From: an uncultured Caryophanales bacterium
GTDB lineage: Bacteria > Bacillota_I > Bacilli_A > RF39 > UBA660
DNA length: 46,338 nt
Reading direction: 5' to 3'
Assembly: GCA_947302515.1 (NCBI GenBank)
Contig: CAMYVT010000009.1
Location: 1-46,338 of the forward strand
Shown here: positions 25,528 through 37,300 of the stretch, piece by piece
Layout: every line of letters begins with the position of its first letter
Numbering within the stretch: the stretch's first letter is position 1
Notes under the pieces: generated by a model
Seen by the model: the letters and a program-made list of their open reading frames with translations, nothing else
Told to the model about the DNA's origin: nothing
The model's database searches: none
Made by a program: the position numbers and the translations under genes

Positions 25528-26460
25528 TTAATTTGCAAGTTGTACTGAAACTTGTATTATAGATGTATTATTAACAATAGGATATGTATAATTTTGAGTA
25601 ATATCATCCTTATAAAAGTTAATTGCACTGCTAGAGCTAGCATTAACTTTAAAAGAAAATCCCGATACCCACTGATATCCATTAATTGTTTGTTCTGTAT
25701 AACCAGTAGAAAGTCTATTAATATAATATTTATTACTCATATCAACAAATAATACTTCCGGATCATAACTAATAGTAACTATTGCTGAATAACAATTTGC
25801 TTGATCTGCTGGATCTAATACTGCATATTCATCTAATCCAATTAAATCACCAACAGCATAATCCCCAAAAGCAGTGGAAACTTTATAAAAAGGAACTGCA
25901 TTAGTAAAGTTAATTGTTAAATATTTAGCATTAACACTATCAACAATATCATAACCAAAGTCACTTCTTTCAACTCCTATCGTATAAGTTGCACTCATTG
26001 TTTTATGATATGGTGCAGAAGAAGAAACTGTTGTAGTTAAAGTTACAGTATCGTTTTCTCCAAAACTTTGTACAGGAGTAACAAGTATTTGATATGAATC
26101 AGTTGCATCATTTGGATGTATAGTTCCTCCATTTTTGCTTAACTGACAAATAACAGTATTAGGACAATCCACTGTAATAGTATAAACAATATCAGTAGTA
26201 GTATATACATCATCAGTCTTTCTATTATTTAAATCTATTGTAAGAGGATAAGAGTTAACTCCATCCCAGTTTGTAATAGAATAATTTTTACCATTAATAT
26301 TCAAAATAGAACTATTAAAATAAAATGCTTTAGTTTCTAGAATATAATTGTAAACAATATTACGTATATAACGACCAAAGATAGTAGCTATAATTACAAA
26401 TATAAATAGGATTATAAGAACTGCAATACTAATTTTTTTATGTTTACGTATAAACTTCAT
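25528..26460 (-). CDS. Exported beta-rich surface protein, TasA-neighbourhood
   Basis: The 310-residue protein has a basic start, a hydrophobic helix (about 10-30) and a beta-rich ectodomain full of Thr, Ser and Asn. The segment DDVYTTTDIVYTITVDCPN and the pattern VTLTTTVSSSAPYHKTMSATYTIGV look like stacked Ig or CalY-type strands. It lacks the clean A-W-F or A-K-Y cleavage site of its neighbours, so signal processing is uncertain and it may stay anchored. It is third in a three-gene operon (27699-25528) with 9-bp spacing and SD GGAGGTTT. A co-assembling fibre subunit or anchor is inferred. Confidence 0.6.
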   Translation of the reverse strand: MKFIRKHKKISIAVLIILFIFVIIATIFGRYIRNIVYNYILETKAFYFNSSILNINGKNYSITNWDGVNSYPLTIDLNNRKTDDVYTTTDIVYTITVDCPNTVICQLSKNGGTIHPNDATDSYQILVTPVQSFGENDTVTLTTTVSSSAPYHKTMSATYTIGVERSDFGYDIVDSVNAKYLTINFTNAVPFYKVSTAFGDYAVGDLIGLDEYAVLDPADQANCYSAIVTISYDPEVLFVDMSNKYYINRLSTGYTEQTINGYQWVSGFSFKVNASSSSAINFYKDDITQNYTYPIVNNTSIIQVSVQLAN

Positions 26461-26469
26461 ATAAACCTC

Positions 26470-27081
26470 CTATATCATTTGTTTAGATTCCAAAGTAATT
26501 TCAATATTCTCTATAGAATTAGCATAAGTAGTATCTGCTGCATATAATAAAGGGAAATTAACTACTAATGTATAATAATCGGTAGTTTGATTAGCAAAAT
26601 ACATAGAATATTCTGAATTAACACTATATACACGATACCAAGCTCCATCCGCATCTTGTACACTTTGACTACCAGTAAGTAAATTTACCGCACCATTATC
26701 ATCAGGTAATTGATTACGATATAATTGAAGAGTTATAGGTAAATTAGTAGTAGTACGTATTTTTACTTTATAAGTTAAATCGACATCACTTTGTTTAGAT
26801 TCAGTATAATTAGCTACACTAAATCTAAAAGTATATGGTGTATTACTAGGAATAATACCATCTGGATCAAGATTAAAACTTAATTTTTCAGCATCAAATA
26901 TATATAATGCTTTATCTATATTAGCAACTAATCTAGAATTCATTTCATATCTCGCATAAGCCATTCTAAATAAGAAAAATGAAACAAATAATACAAATAT
27001 TAATAGAAACGCAAAAAGGAGAAACCTTCCTTTCTCATTTAAATATTCAATATTATTAATTTTAGAACGTAATGCTTTCAT
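26470..27081 (-). CDS. TasA/camelysin-like exported protein
   Basis: The 203-residue protein has a basic start, a hydrophobic segment (about 20-40) ending FRMAYARYEMNSRLVANID, and a beta-rich domain (NTPYTFRFSVANYTESKQSD, VDLTYKVKIRTTTNLPITLQ). The A-R-Y pattern after the hydrophobic segment parallels A-K-Y in the 19782 protein. There are no Cys. It starts 6 bp after the previous gene. The three proteins of this operon are alike in plan but divergent in sequence, which suggests a heteromeric fibre rather than recent duplication. Confidence 0.68.
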   Translation of the reverse strand: MKALRSKINNIEYLNEKGRFLLFAFLLIFVLFVSFFLFRMAYARYEMNSRLVANIDKALYIFDAEKLSFNLDPDGIIPSNTPYTFRFSVANYTESKQSDVDLTYKVKIRTTTNLPITLQLYRNQLPDDNGAVNLLTGSQSVQDADGAWYRVYSVNSEYSMYFANQTTDYYTLVVNFPLLYAADTTYANSIENIEITLESKQMI

Positions 27082-27087
27082 ATTTCA

Positions 27088-27699
27088 CTACCCCGTATAT
27101 GGTACTAAAGTTTCCCCTTGATATTGTAATGCATGGAAATGTATTTCAAAGAAATCTTCATATACTTGATTGTCTTCAGTAATACCCTCAATATCCGCAG
27201 TATCATCAAATACAAAAGAAACTGTAATATGAGTTTTTTCTCCATTTTGAATATTTGCAAGAGAAATAATACCACTATAAGTATCTATTGCTGTACGAAC
27301 TAAAGTCCTATCACTAGTTACACTGTTAAATGTTAGTAACTTAGTAGAATCAACACGTTTATCAACTAATCTCATCTCATATAGTATAGCAACTTCACTT
27401 CCTGTAGGATCAAGCTCAAATTGAAAGTTACCTGTACTTCCAGGAGACATCTTACCTGCTCTTGTATGAGTAGAAGTCCATGTAACATTATCAAGTAAAA
27501 TACGATTATCTAACTCAGCATCAGTACCCAAATCTTCCCCATTTATAAGTAAATGTATTTGAGAAACAGGAGCACTAGCTTTACCAGTTATATTAGACTC
27601 ATAGGCAGTATAAGTAGCTCTTGCTCCAAAATATAGGAACAACAGCCCAAATATAGCTAGAAATATTAAAAATATCTTTTTCTTTAATAACTCTTTCAT
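27088..27699 (-). CDS. TasA/camelysin-like exported protein
   Basis: The 203-residue protein begins MKELLKKKIFLIFLAIFGLL, followed by ARATYTAYESNITGKASAPV, which fits the SipW-type signal end. The mature part is beta-rich, with the family-like phrases GKMSPGSTGNFQFELDPTGS and VAILYEMRL that parallel APGSTGYFDIVIDATNVDVD of the 19782 protein. This shared PGSTG-x-F turn is the strongest sign of common ancestry. First gene of the operon, with an extended -10 (27718-27723) and GGAGAGAG before the ATG. Confidence 0.72.
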   Translation of the reverse strand: MKELLKKKIFLIFLAIFGLLFLYFGARATYTAYESNITGKASAPVSQIHLLINGEDLGTDAELDNRILLDNVTWTSTHTRAGKMSPGSTGNFQFELDPTGSEVAILYEMRLVDKRVDSTKLLTFNSVTSDRTLVRTAIDTYSGIISLANIQNGEKTHITVSFVFDDTADIEGITEDNQVYEDFFEIHFHALQYQGETLVPYTG

Positions 27700-27717
27700 A
27701 CTCTCTCCTACTATTTA

Positions 27718-27723
27718 AGTATA
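27718..27723 (-). promoter_or_regulatory. Extended -10 box for the 27699-25528 operon
   Basis: The minus strand reads TATGTTATACT (TGT-TATACT), 18 bp before the start at 27699, immediately after the terminator at 27731-27757. Confidence 0.55.
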
Positions 27724-27728
27724 ACATA

Positions 27729-27757
27729 AAAAAAGGATTATTAAAATAATCCTTTTT
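27729..27757 (-). terminator. Hairpin terminator after the signal-peptidase-like pseudoenzyme gene
   Basis: AAAAGGATTAT / ATAATCCTTTT stem with a 4-base loop and a T-run on the minus strand, just after the stop at 27763. It ends the long 38764-27763 transcription unit. Confidence 0.88.
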
Positions 27758-27762
27758 GTTAA

Positions 27763-28347
27763 TTATACACTTTTTTCAGAGTTTTCTTTCTCAGAATCTA
27801 CAAATTGAAACTTTGCTTCTTTTTCTTCTACCTGCTCATAACGGAAAATCATTACTAATTCATAGATTTGATATACAAATATTACAAGAATAGGCAATAA
27901 AACTAAGAATAAAAATCCAAGTTTACTCTCAATAACATTTAAAGCACTACCTATATTATGATAAATAGTTTTATCTTTACCAAGAACTCTACTACTTGCA
28001 ATAGTCAAAGGTCCATTATCATCAATAGTATAAACAGAACTATATTTGTCAGATTCAACACTAATTACAGGAGCACTCTGAACTACATATGTTTCGTTAT
28101 AAACTATATAGTAGTAAATAATATCTCCTTTGTTAATCTTATTACTGTTCTTAACAATTAATAAATCACCGGCTTCTACTCCTTCTATACCTCTTTCATT
28201 AATTAAATCAATTGTACAAAGAGTATAGTTACCAAATTGAGTATAACCATATTTATTTTTACTTAATAAAATTGAAGTCATTAGAATTACATAAACAATT
28301 ATAATTATTTCTAACAACGACCATATAAAATGTAGAACCTTTTTCAC
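27763..28347 (-). CDS. Signal peptidase I-like protein that has lost the catalytic residues
   Basis: The 194-residue protein keeps the SipW layout: membrane helix at about 9-29, a beta domain, and a C-terminal helix with GFLFLVLLPILVIFVYQIYE that aligns with the active SipW's GFFTLIFCPLVAIIVLEI. Framework phrases also align (GDLLIVKNSNKINKGDIIYY with NDVIAIRDCDINNLKKGDDI). But where SipW has TGSM (Ser55), this protein has TLCT (Cys44). Where SipW has VHR (His98), it has VQS (Gln90). The later Asp-containing box is also gone. It is therefore probably a non-catalytic chaperone or regulator, unless the Cys is a nucleophile. It starts at GTG behind GGAAGGTGAT, 49 bp after the giant protein gene. 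Confidence 0.75.
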   Translation of the reverse strand: MKKVLHFIWSLLEIIIIVYVILMTSILLSKNKYGYTQFGNYTLCTIDLINERGIEGVEAGDLLIVKNSNKINKGDIIYYYIVYNETYVVQSAPVISVESDKYSSVYTIDDNGPLTIASSRVLGKDKTIYHNIGSALNVIESKLGFLFLVLLPILVIFVYQIYELVMIFRYEQVEEKEAKFQFVDSEKENSEKSV

Positions 28348-28396
28348 TATATATCACCTTCCTAATATTATCATAATTATACAATAAATTCAAAGA

Positions 28397-31300
28397 TTAA
28401 TCTATCTTTTTCTGTACAATAACATTTTTAACATCTTCATCAATCAATTGATTATTATCATATAATTTGAATACTACTCGATAAGTACCACTAGTTAAAG
28501 TATCAGCCAATTCAAAGTCAAATGACTGTTCATCTTCCTCAGTAATAGGTAATGACACTTCATTTCCACTAACTATTGTATAAGAATTCTTAAACAAATT
28601 ACTGAAAGGAACTGATGTATAAGTAGTAGTATCAATAGCATTAATATTACGTTTATAAATTTCTACTCTGAAGTTTGGATTGTTCAAATCAGCAACATAT
28701 TTTACTTTATAAGTATTTATCTTAGTATTACCATTATTTAAACCAGTTTCTCCATAAACCAATTTAGTATTGTCATTACATTCAGTAGTAATATAACTTG
28801 ATGAAGAAACAACAGTAACATTAAATTCTTGATAAATAGAGTTATTAAAATCTGAATTATGAAGTCCATCTTCTGATGCAAATAAAGTATAACGTACTGT
28901 ATAATTTCCAGGAGGCAAATTCTTACCAGCAATAACTCTTAATTGTCTTTCAATATTAGATACTTTACTAGCAAGTTTAATTCTAAATACTCCTCCACCA
29001 TCAGCAAAGTATTCTTGAGTACCTACTTTTATACTTGTACCTAATAATAAACTTGAACTAACCTGTTCACCAGTACGATCAAAGAATTGTACATTAAGTC
29101 CCATATTACTGTACTCATAATTTGTATCAATAATAGACTGTCTATTATCAGTTTGATTATAAAGTATTTCTGTTGAATAAGTAAACTGATCAGCAACATT
29201 ATAGTATAAGTATGAATCTACTCCATCAAAATGTTGACTTAAAACAACGTTACTACTTTCAAATGTGTTATATATCATTAAAGCATCACGTCCAGAAACA
29301 ACGTTAATTACTCCATATCCATCAGAATTACGAAGCTCAAAAGATGCTTTATTATTTAAATGCTCACCAGTTTCTGTAGATTCCTTCATATCAACTATAA
29401 ATAAGAATTCTTCATCAACCATATCGGTATCCGTATCATAATACAACAGATTTGCCGTAGCATCATTATAAGTATTATTTGTCGAAGTACTATCCATTTT
29501 AATAAAGTTAGATAATGGATAAGCAACCTCACCATAAAGTTCCCATTCTGCAACAGATGCAGTATAAACACTATGATTAATTTTATAGTAATAATACTCT
29601 GGTCTACTACTATTAGATGCCAAATCCATCATTGTAATAATAGTGCCTTCAGGCAAAGGTTTCGTAAATGTAATAACACGATAATATTCATTATTTCTAC
29701 CATAAGCAGCAGCATAATTCTCAAAATAATCAGTCAATGAGAAATATGTTGTAAATTGACTTTGATTTGTTATAAATACATCTGTAGCAGCAGGCATTTC
29801 ATATTTCTTATCATATGTAATAGATGCATCATAGAAAGTTCCTTCATCATGGCTACGAGCACGTATTTCAACAGTAATTGTAACAAACTTAATATCAAAT
29901 TCAATTTCATTCTTAGGAACTGCAACTTGCATAGTAATGATACATTCACCCATATCCCCAGTAGTTCTAGAAAAGTTTTTAGCATGGTATGCATAGAACA
30001 TTGCTGAAGGAGCCACCTGACGGCTATCAGTAACATACTCTTGTCCACCAGAATACTCTCCGCCATTAGCACTATAGAATTTAGTTGTACCACTACTTGT
30101 CCACTCTTGAGTTTCAATCTTCATTGAAAGACCTAATACTCCATTAGCTTCTTCTTCAGTTGCCGCAATTCTCGGAACTAAATTAGAATCAATTAATTCC
30201 ACATCATCCTCAAGTCCTGTACTATCAAAACCTAAAACTGTAAATGTAGTATTACCTTGAGCAAAGTCAATCATTGAAAGTTCATAAGTACCTAAAGAAG
30301 AATACTTAGAAATAGTAAGTGGAACAGTATAGTTAATAGCTTCAAATCCAATAATCCAACGATATCCAGTATCACCGATAGGACTAGGATTAATATACTT
30401 AGTAACAATTTCAGAATATGTTTCATCATCCAAAACATTAGTATAGAAACCATCAACAGTTATATCATGATTTGTATTCTTTAAACCAACAGCATAACTA
30501 CCACCAACTAATTCTAATGAAGCATTACCACTGTCACCATAATCATAAGAACGATCATATAATCCAGTACGATAATTATTACTATCTCCAGAAGTATACA
30601 TTCCATAGAATGTCATACCATTAACTCTACCATATGCTGTAGCAGACTGGTTAACAGCAATATGTAAGTTTTCTCCAGGAACCATATAAATACGATTATC
30701 AACATTTCTAGTAACTGTTTTAGTATCATCATCTATTTCAACAGCTGCCTTAGTTAAAGTTCCCCCAATATCAACACCACTATAGAATTCTTTCAATAAG
30801 TTAGCATTGTGTTGTAAGAATAATGTTGTATCATTTTTAATTGTCAAATGATCAATCTGGTTAAATGAATATTCAAAATCAACTAAGTCATTAGTTCTAT
30901 CTTTTGCACCCATTAATTCTATAACAGAATGATCAATAACCAAATCAGTAACTCTTTGAATTGAAATGGCTCTGTTTGGCTTACTATTAGATCCTAAGTT
31001 CTTAATAGTAATATTTGATGCTCCTGCTGAAGATGAAGCATTACCTGAACCAAAGATACTTCCATTTATTATAAAGTCATGATTATTTGCAATATATCCA
31101 GTACCATCAATATTAACAGTAATACCATCGGTAACAGAGATGAAAGTATAGTCATAAACATCACTACCTGAAGCATTAGATTCACCACCACCAAAGACAG
31201 TACCATGAATCTTTATATCACTTTCAGTTAAACCATTTTGACTAACAGCAGCCGTACCTATATTAGTTTCAGTAACACCATAAACAACTGCCATTTTAGG

Positions 31301-34300
31301 TCCACCATAAACATTACCAAAGAATTCTCCTCCAACAATGTTTACAGTTGCAACACCCTCTGCTCCATCTTGTCCAGTAGATGCTGCATTACCTGAACCA
31401 AATACGCACCCAGCAAGAGGAGCAGTAGTACTACTATTTCCAACTACTGTTGAACCATCTATTGTAATAGTTGAATCACCATAAACAACCGCCGTAGCAC
31501 CATTTCCACCAGCATATAGATTTCCGGCAACAGAAGTGCTTGTTACATAGACATCTGTATTATGTTGAACAATACCTTCGTTTCCTCCACCGAATACACT
31601 ACCACCAATAGTAGAATCATCTATATCCAATACAACATTACCATTAACTCCGGCAGCATTTCCTCCACCAAAGACATTATTAGAAACCGTCGCATCAGAA
31701 ATTGTTAAACTAACATCTCCCGTAACTTGTGCTTCATTTCCTCCACCATAAATATCAGTTGAAGTAATTGAATCAAGAACAAGAGTAGTCTCTCCAACAG
31801 AGGCTTTATTTCCTCCACCATATACAGTAGTAATTGTTCCACCCGTTGCTTGAATATTAGTTTCAGTTACAATACCACCAAGATTATTACCACCGTATAA
31901 AGTAGTTGTTGTTCCACCATTAACTGTAACATTAGTAGTATCAATATTACCTTGTTTATTAGATCCTCCAAATAAAGTAGTAATTGTACCACCATTAACT
32001 ATAACATTAGTAGTATCAACTCCAGCCTCATTTCCTCCACCATAAACATTAGTAATTGTACCACTTTGAATATTAATATTTGATGTTGTAGAAGAAGCAT
32101 TATCTCCACCACCAAATACATTTGTAATAGTAGAAGTTGCAAGTGATACATGAGTTGTTTCCGTTGTACCACCAGAATTGTTACCACCATAAACAGCAGT
32201 AGCATTAGTACCTGTAACAGTAACATTACTTGTACCAACATCTCCAGATGTATTAGAACCACCAAATACATTCGTTGCAGTTGCATTTGTTATAGTGACA
32301 TCAGCCGTATAATCAACACCAGCTTGTTTTCCACCACCATAAACTTCAGGAACAGTACATCCACTAATATTAACCTTAGTGCTAGAACTTTCTGCTTGTT
32401 TACCCCCTCCATATATAGCGGTAGAGATTGTTCCACCTGTTACATTTACGTGTGTATTATTTGCACTACCACCTAAGTTATTTCCTCCATACACTTCAGT
32501 AGCAGAACCAGATGAAACAGTAACATGCGTATTATCAATTGTACCAGAAGCATTAGAACCTCCATATAAATTCTGAGTAATTGTACTTCCTTGTAGTCTT
32601 ATGTCGGTATATGTTTGACCGGTGTTATTTCCACCACCAAAGGCATTTCCAATAGTACCACCATTTAAGTAAACAATGTCTACCCCACTAGGTGAACCTT
32701 TAGAGTCATTTCCTCCAAAGACATTAGTCATATTTCCACCATTAATATGAACATATACATTACCATATTCTGATGGAGTATAATTAGCATTTCCTTCTCC
32801 TCCACCAAATACACTACCTGTAATAACTGCTCCATTTTTTACAGTAACACGAACATGACTATCATTATGACCTTCGCCTTGACCAATACCATTAACAGTT
32901 CCGAAAGCAGAACCACCATAAACATTTTGCCCAATAGTTAAACTTACTGTAGATGAATCTCCAATATTTACATCAACATTACGAGAAACATAAGTTCCTG
33001 AATTAGTATTATTACTGTATCCACCTTTTCCACCACCATAGACGGATTTAAGGACAGAACCATTTTTAACATTAATTAATACATCACCATAAACTGTTCC
33101 TTTTTCATTTGAACCACCATAGATTGATTCTTTAACAGTACCTCCGTCCATATCAATAGTAACTTTAGAATTGGCAACTCTATTACCATTCTTATTACCA
33201 GAACCGTTGTTGTTACCAGCACCATAAACAGAACCATCAATAGTACCACCAATAATATGAATATGGGTACGTGCTTGATAATCAGTTCCTTCTTCATACG
33301 TACCATCATCTTCTACAGGAGTATAATCATCATCACCAGAAGGTTCAGGATGAGCAAGTTCATCAATAATATCAATTAATCTATCTCCTGTTCCAATTAC
33401 ATAAGGATTACCACTACTACCATCTCCTGAAGAAATAGTAACAGTATCTTTCAAATAAAATGACGGATAAATATAATTTGTACGGTTATTATAGTTATTA
33501 CCAGAACGATAAGCTACATTATCACGAAGCAAGTTATGATTAGCATTTAAATAGAATACATGATATGTATCATAATTACGTCTTGTACCATTATAGATAT
33601 TTTCATGATATGTTGATGGCATCAAAGTCCAAGCATTATTTCTTACCATACTACCAAACCAGTTATTACATCCGTTTGAATAATTAGATAAATTGCGTGT
33701 TAAACAGGACTCTTCAGACGCAAATCCATAATCAGAAGGATAGAATAGTCCAACATTAAAAGTTGCAGATAAAGAAGAAATACTGCTTCCTGGAACATTT
33801 CCTCTTTCTAATGAATAGAACTGACTAGCGGTATGATTTTCATTTTCTGTAGCTCCCATAACCCATACTGCTGGCTGAATATAACTACGTGCAGTAGCGT
33901 TCAAACCATTGTAATATGTAGAATTCAAATAAGTATAAATTGTAGATTCAGCATTGTTATCACTACGAATGAAGTAATTTGAATAAAGACGATTCTGTCC
34001 ATTTGGAATATAGTTATTATTCCAATAGTTAGCATTTCCTTGATATGTATTTTTAACAATACGAACTAAACTCTTAGTACCATCTGGAGTATCAACATTA
34101 TTAAATATACCAATGATACGATAAGATTGACCGTTGAAAGTAATATAATTCTTAGGATTATTTCCGAAATAACGAGTATTGTTGTCAGTAGTACCATCAT
34201 CATAAAGAGCCGGAGCATCATCATCACCGCCATTAACAGGTGCAGGAGTATAAGAAGAAGTTCCTGTAATATTTCCACCTACAGCACCATAGTTTCCTCC

Positions 34301-37300
34301 ACCATAGACACTACCTTTTATTGAAGCAGACGGCCCTATAATAACGTTAGAATTATTAACAGAACCAACATCTAATTCACCATTACGTCCATTGCCAGCA
34401 CCAAATACATTTCCACTTGAAATATTGTATTCAGTGTCATTTTTATTACCAACAGTAACATTACCGCCTACATATACTAAAGTATCACCATCAATTTTTC
34501 CATAGGGATCACTACTTCCTGTAGTATAAGCATTACTTCCTCCTAATACACTATACTCAATAGTTCCCCCAGTAATACTTAAAATACGATTACCAACAGT
34601 ATTAGATGCACCAGCTCCACCAAATACATGGGAGATAGTACCACCTTTTACATTCATGATAATATCATTTTTTCCAGCTCTACTACTATTTGAAACTGGT
34701 CCTCCAATCAAGTTATAAATATATCCGCCTTCAACCGTAACTCTACGAAGTGAATAATGAGAGCCAGAACCACGTCCACCATCATAAACACCTGCTGCAT
34801 AGTCTTCCTTATTAGTACCAAAAGATCCACTCTTAACAACTGTATCAATTGCAGGGAAATTGTAAGAATTTGATGTTGAAGTACTATTATATAAATTTGA
34901 AGCCCATGATCCAGCATAACAATAATAAACAATTAAACGATCATTGTTAGCATTAGTAATTCGATCAAAATCATTTCCTAGTATAACAGAAGCATTAACA
35001 TAATGATCTCTAGCAGTACCATATCCAACTCCAGTACCATTTTGATAAAAACCAGATTCAACAATCATTTGATATTTTTTCAAAGAACTTGTACTACTAT
35101 TAGCTCCTCCAACAAATGAAGTTGCAGTTAAATAACTATTATATCTATTTATTCCACGACCTATTTTCATATTTTTGAAATTACCAATAATTTTATAATA
35201 ATAGTAATCACTTGAATTAAAATTACTAATATCAGTATCTGTATCTTCAGTATAAAGTCTTATATGTTCAATTCTAATATCAGAACTCATAACCCAGTTA
35301 TCATCTAAGTTTATTCTTCTTGTTGTACTATTATCAACACCATTATTAATACCAGTAACTGTCATAGGTCTCGAAGTAGAAATATTACTTGAATTAATAT
35401 TACTATTAGGAGCAAAAATATTAGTATCACGTGTTGTTAAATAATAATAAGTAGTTGCAGGATCTAATGCTCCATCACTATATTGCATTAATTGGTAACA
35501 AGTTCCACTACAAGAAGAAAGCTTTTCACCAGTAGCAGAATAAATATTATCAGTACCACTTGTAACTCTTTTAAAGTATCCAGCAGCAACTCCAGAACTA
35601 TAATAATTAATTGGGCTACTAATAGTAGGAGTAAATGTACTAACAGTAACATTATTACTGTTTTCAATTGGTTCTACACTATAATAAGTAGTTGATGGAT
35701 TATAGTTATTACTATCACAATGATCAATATAAGTACATCCACCATTAGTATTACAATAAGCACCAGAATTAATTTTTGTACCATTTAAAGTATAAAGAGT
35801 ATTCGAATTAGGATAATAATTATAACGATTAACCTGATATCTACAATAATAATCAGTAAGAGTTTCACTAACAGAAGGTTCAAGTGCAGTCATACCAACA
35901 CTCTTTAATGAACTTAATGTACCGGTAGTATTAACTGTAGTAGCAGTTGTCCAACTAGAATAAAACGTAATTGAAATTGGACTGCTAACATCAGATACAG
36001 GTATTTTTACTCTTCTAACATAAGTATCCATATCTAGAGTAATAACAGCACCGGTATAGTCTGTAACCCATCCGTTAAATGCTCTATTATTAGGTCTTCT
36101 ACCCCAAGGACTATCTATTAAATCAAACTCAACATATCCATCAACAACAGGATATTTTTTATAGTAATAAAAGTCAGTATAATTTTCACTAATACTTACA
36201 CTACCAGTAATAGAAGCATCATTTATATCAGAACCACTATAACGAATATAAACAGTTGCTAAATTACTAGAAGTATATAGTCCTTGATTACTTCCATCTG
36301 GAATAGTTCCAGTAGTATTGCTTATCTGAGTATAGTTAAGTCCCTCATAATAGTAACTATCAGCATCCAAATCATTTACATATACACTAGTACCTTCAAC
36401 ACCTTTTGCATGTAATGAAATAGCAGAAGAATTTTGAATAGAAAAATTAAATTTTTGAGATTCTTCAGGAACTTCAATAACATCAAGTTTATGAGTAAGA
36501 ATCTTAAAAATATTCTTATCAAATGACCAATAATAATCAGATGGAAGTCCATCACTCAATAATTCAATTAAACTATTAGGATCAATTTCTTCTTCTCCTC
36601 TGTAAATCAAATCATCTCTAATAATATATAATTCATCAACATTATTACTTAGTATTGTTCCATGATATTTAATATCAGAAATAATATTATGAGCTTCGCC
36701 CTTATCAAAATATTTAACTATTCCTTCATTAAGATCATCTATTTCACCATTAATATAAATATTTTTAAGTTTAGTATCATCATCACTAATACCAGCAATA
36801 ATACCAACAGTTATAGACTCACTCTTTTTAACCTTAACACTAAAGTCTCTTAATGAAATATTTTCTACTTCACTATTTTCAATAATTCCAGCAAAACCAC
36901 TTACCACAACCTTACCAGTCTCTGGAACATTAACTTGATAATTATCTAAATTTAAACGTTCAATTTTAGCCTCATCTATCTTTGTAAATAAAGCAAAATA
37001 GGAAGTACCCTCAATATCTGAAGATTCCTCCATCTTATAATTCATCAAAGAATATCCCTTACCATCAAAGTTACCTTTAAAAAATCTCTCCTCGGTTCTA
37101 ACTTCAGTTACACTTTCTTGAACTGTCTCTTCCTCAGAGCCCTCTTCAATTTCAGAAACATCAGGAGTAATAGCAACCTCTCTTTGAGTAATAATACCAA
37201 TAGGTTTAATAGGATGATTATTAAAATCAATATTAGAATCTAATTCAAAATACTTATCTTGATAAACTTCATACGATTCTCCCTCAATTAAACTCTTAAA

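Noticed and set aside
31030..33310. CRISPR-like or non-coding tandem array
   Set aside because: The repeats vary in length and sequence and lie in one open frame of 3041 codons, so they are protein repeats.
28738..35695. Several 60-115-codon frames inside the giant gene on both strands
   Set aside because: All are out-of-frame shadows of repetitive AT-rich coding sequence, without ribosome sites.
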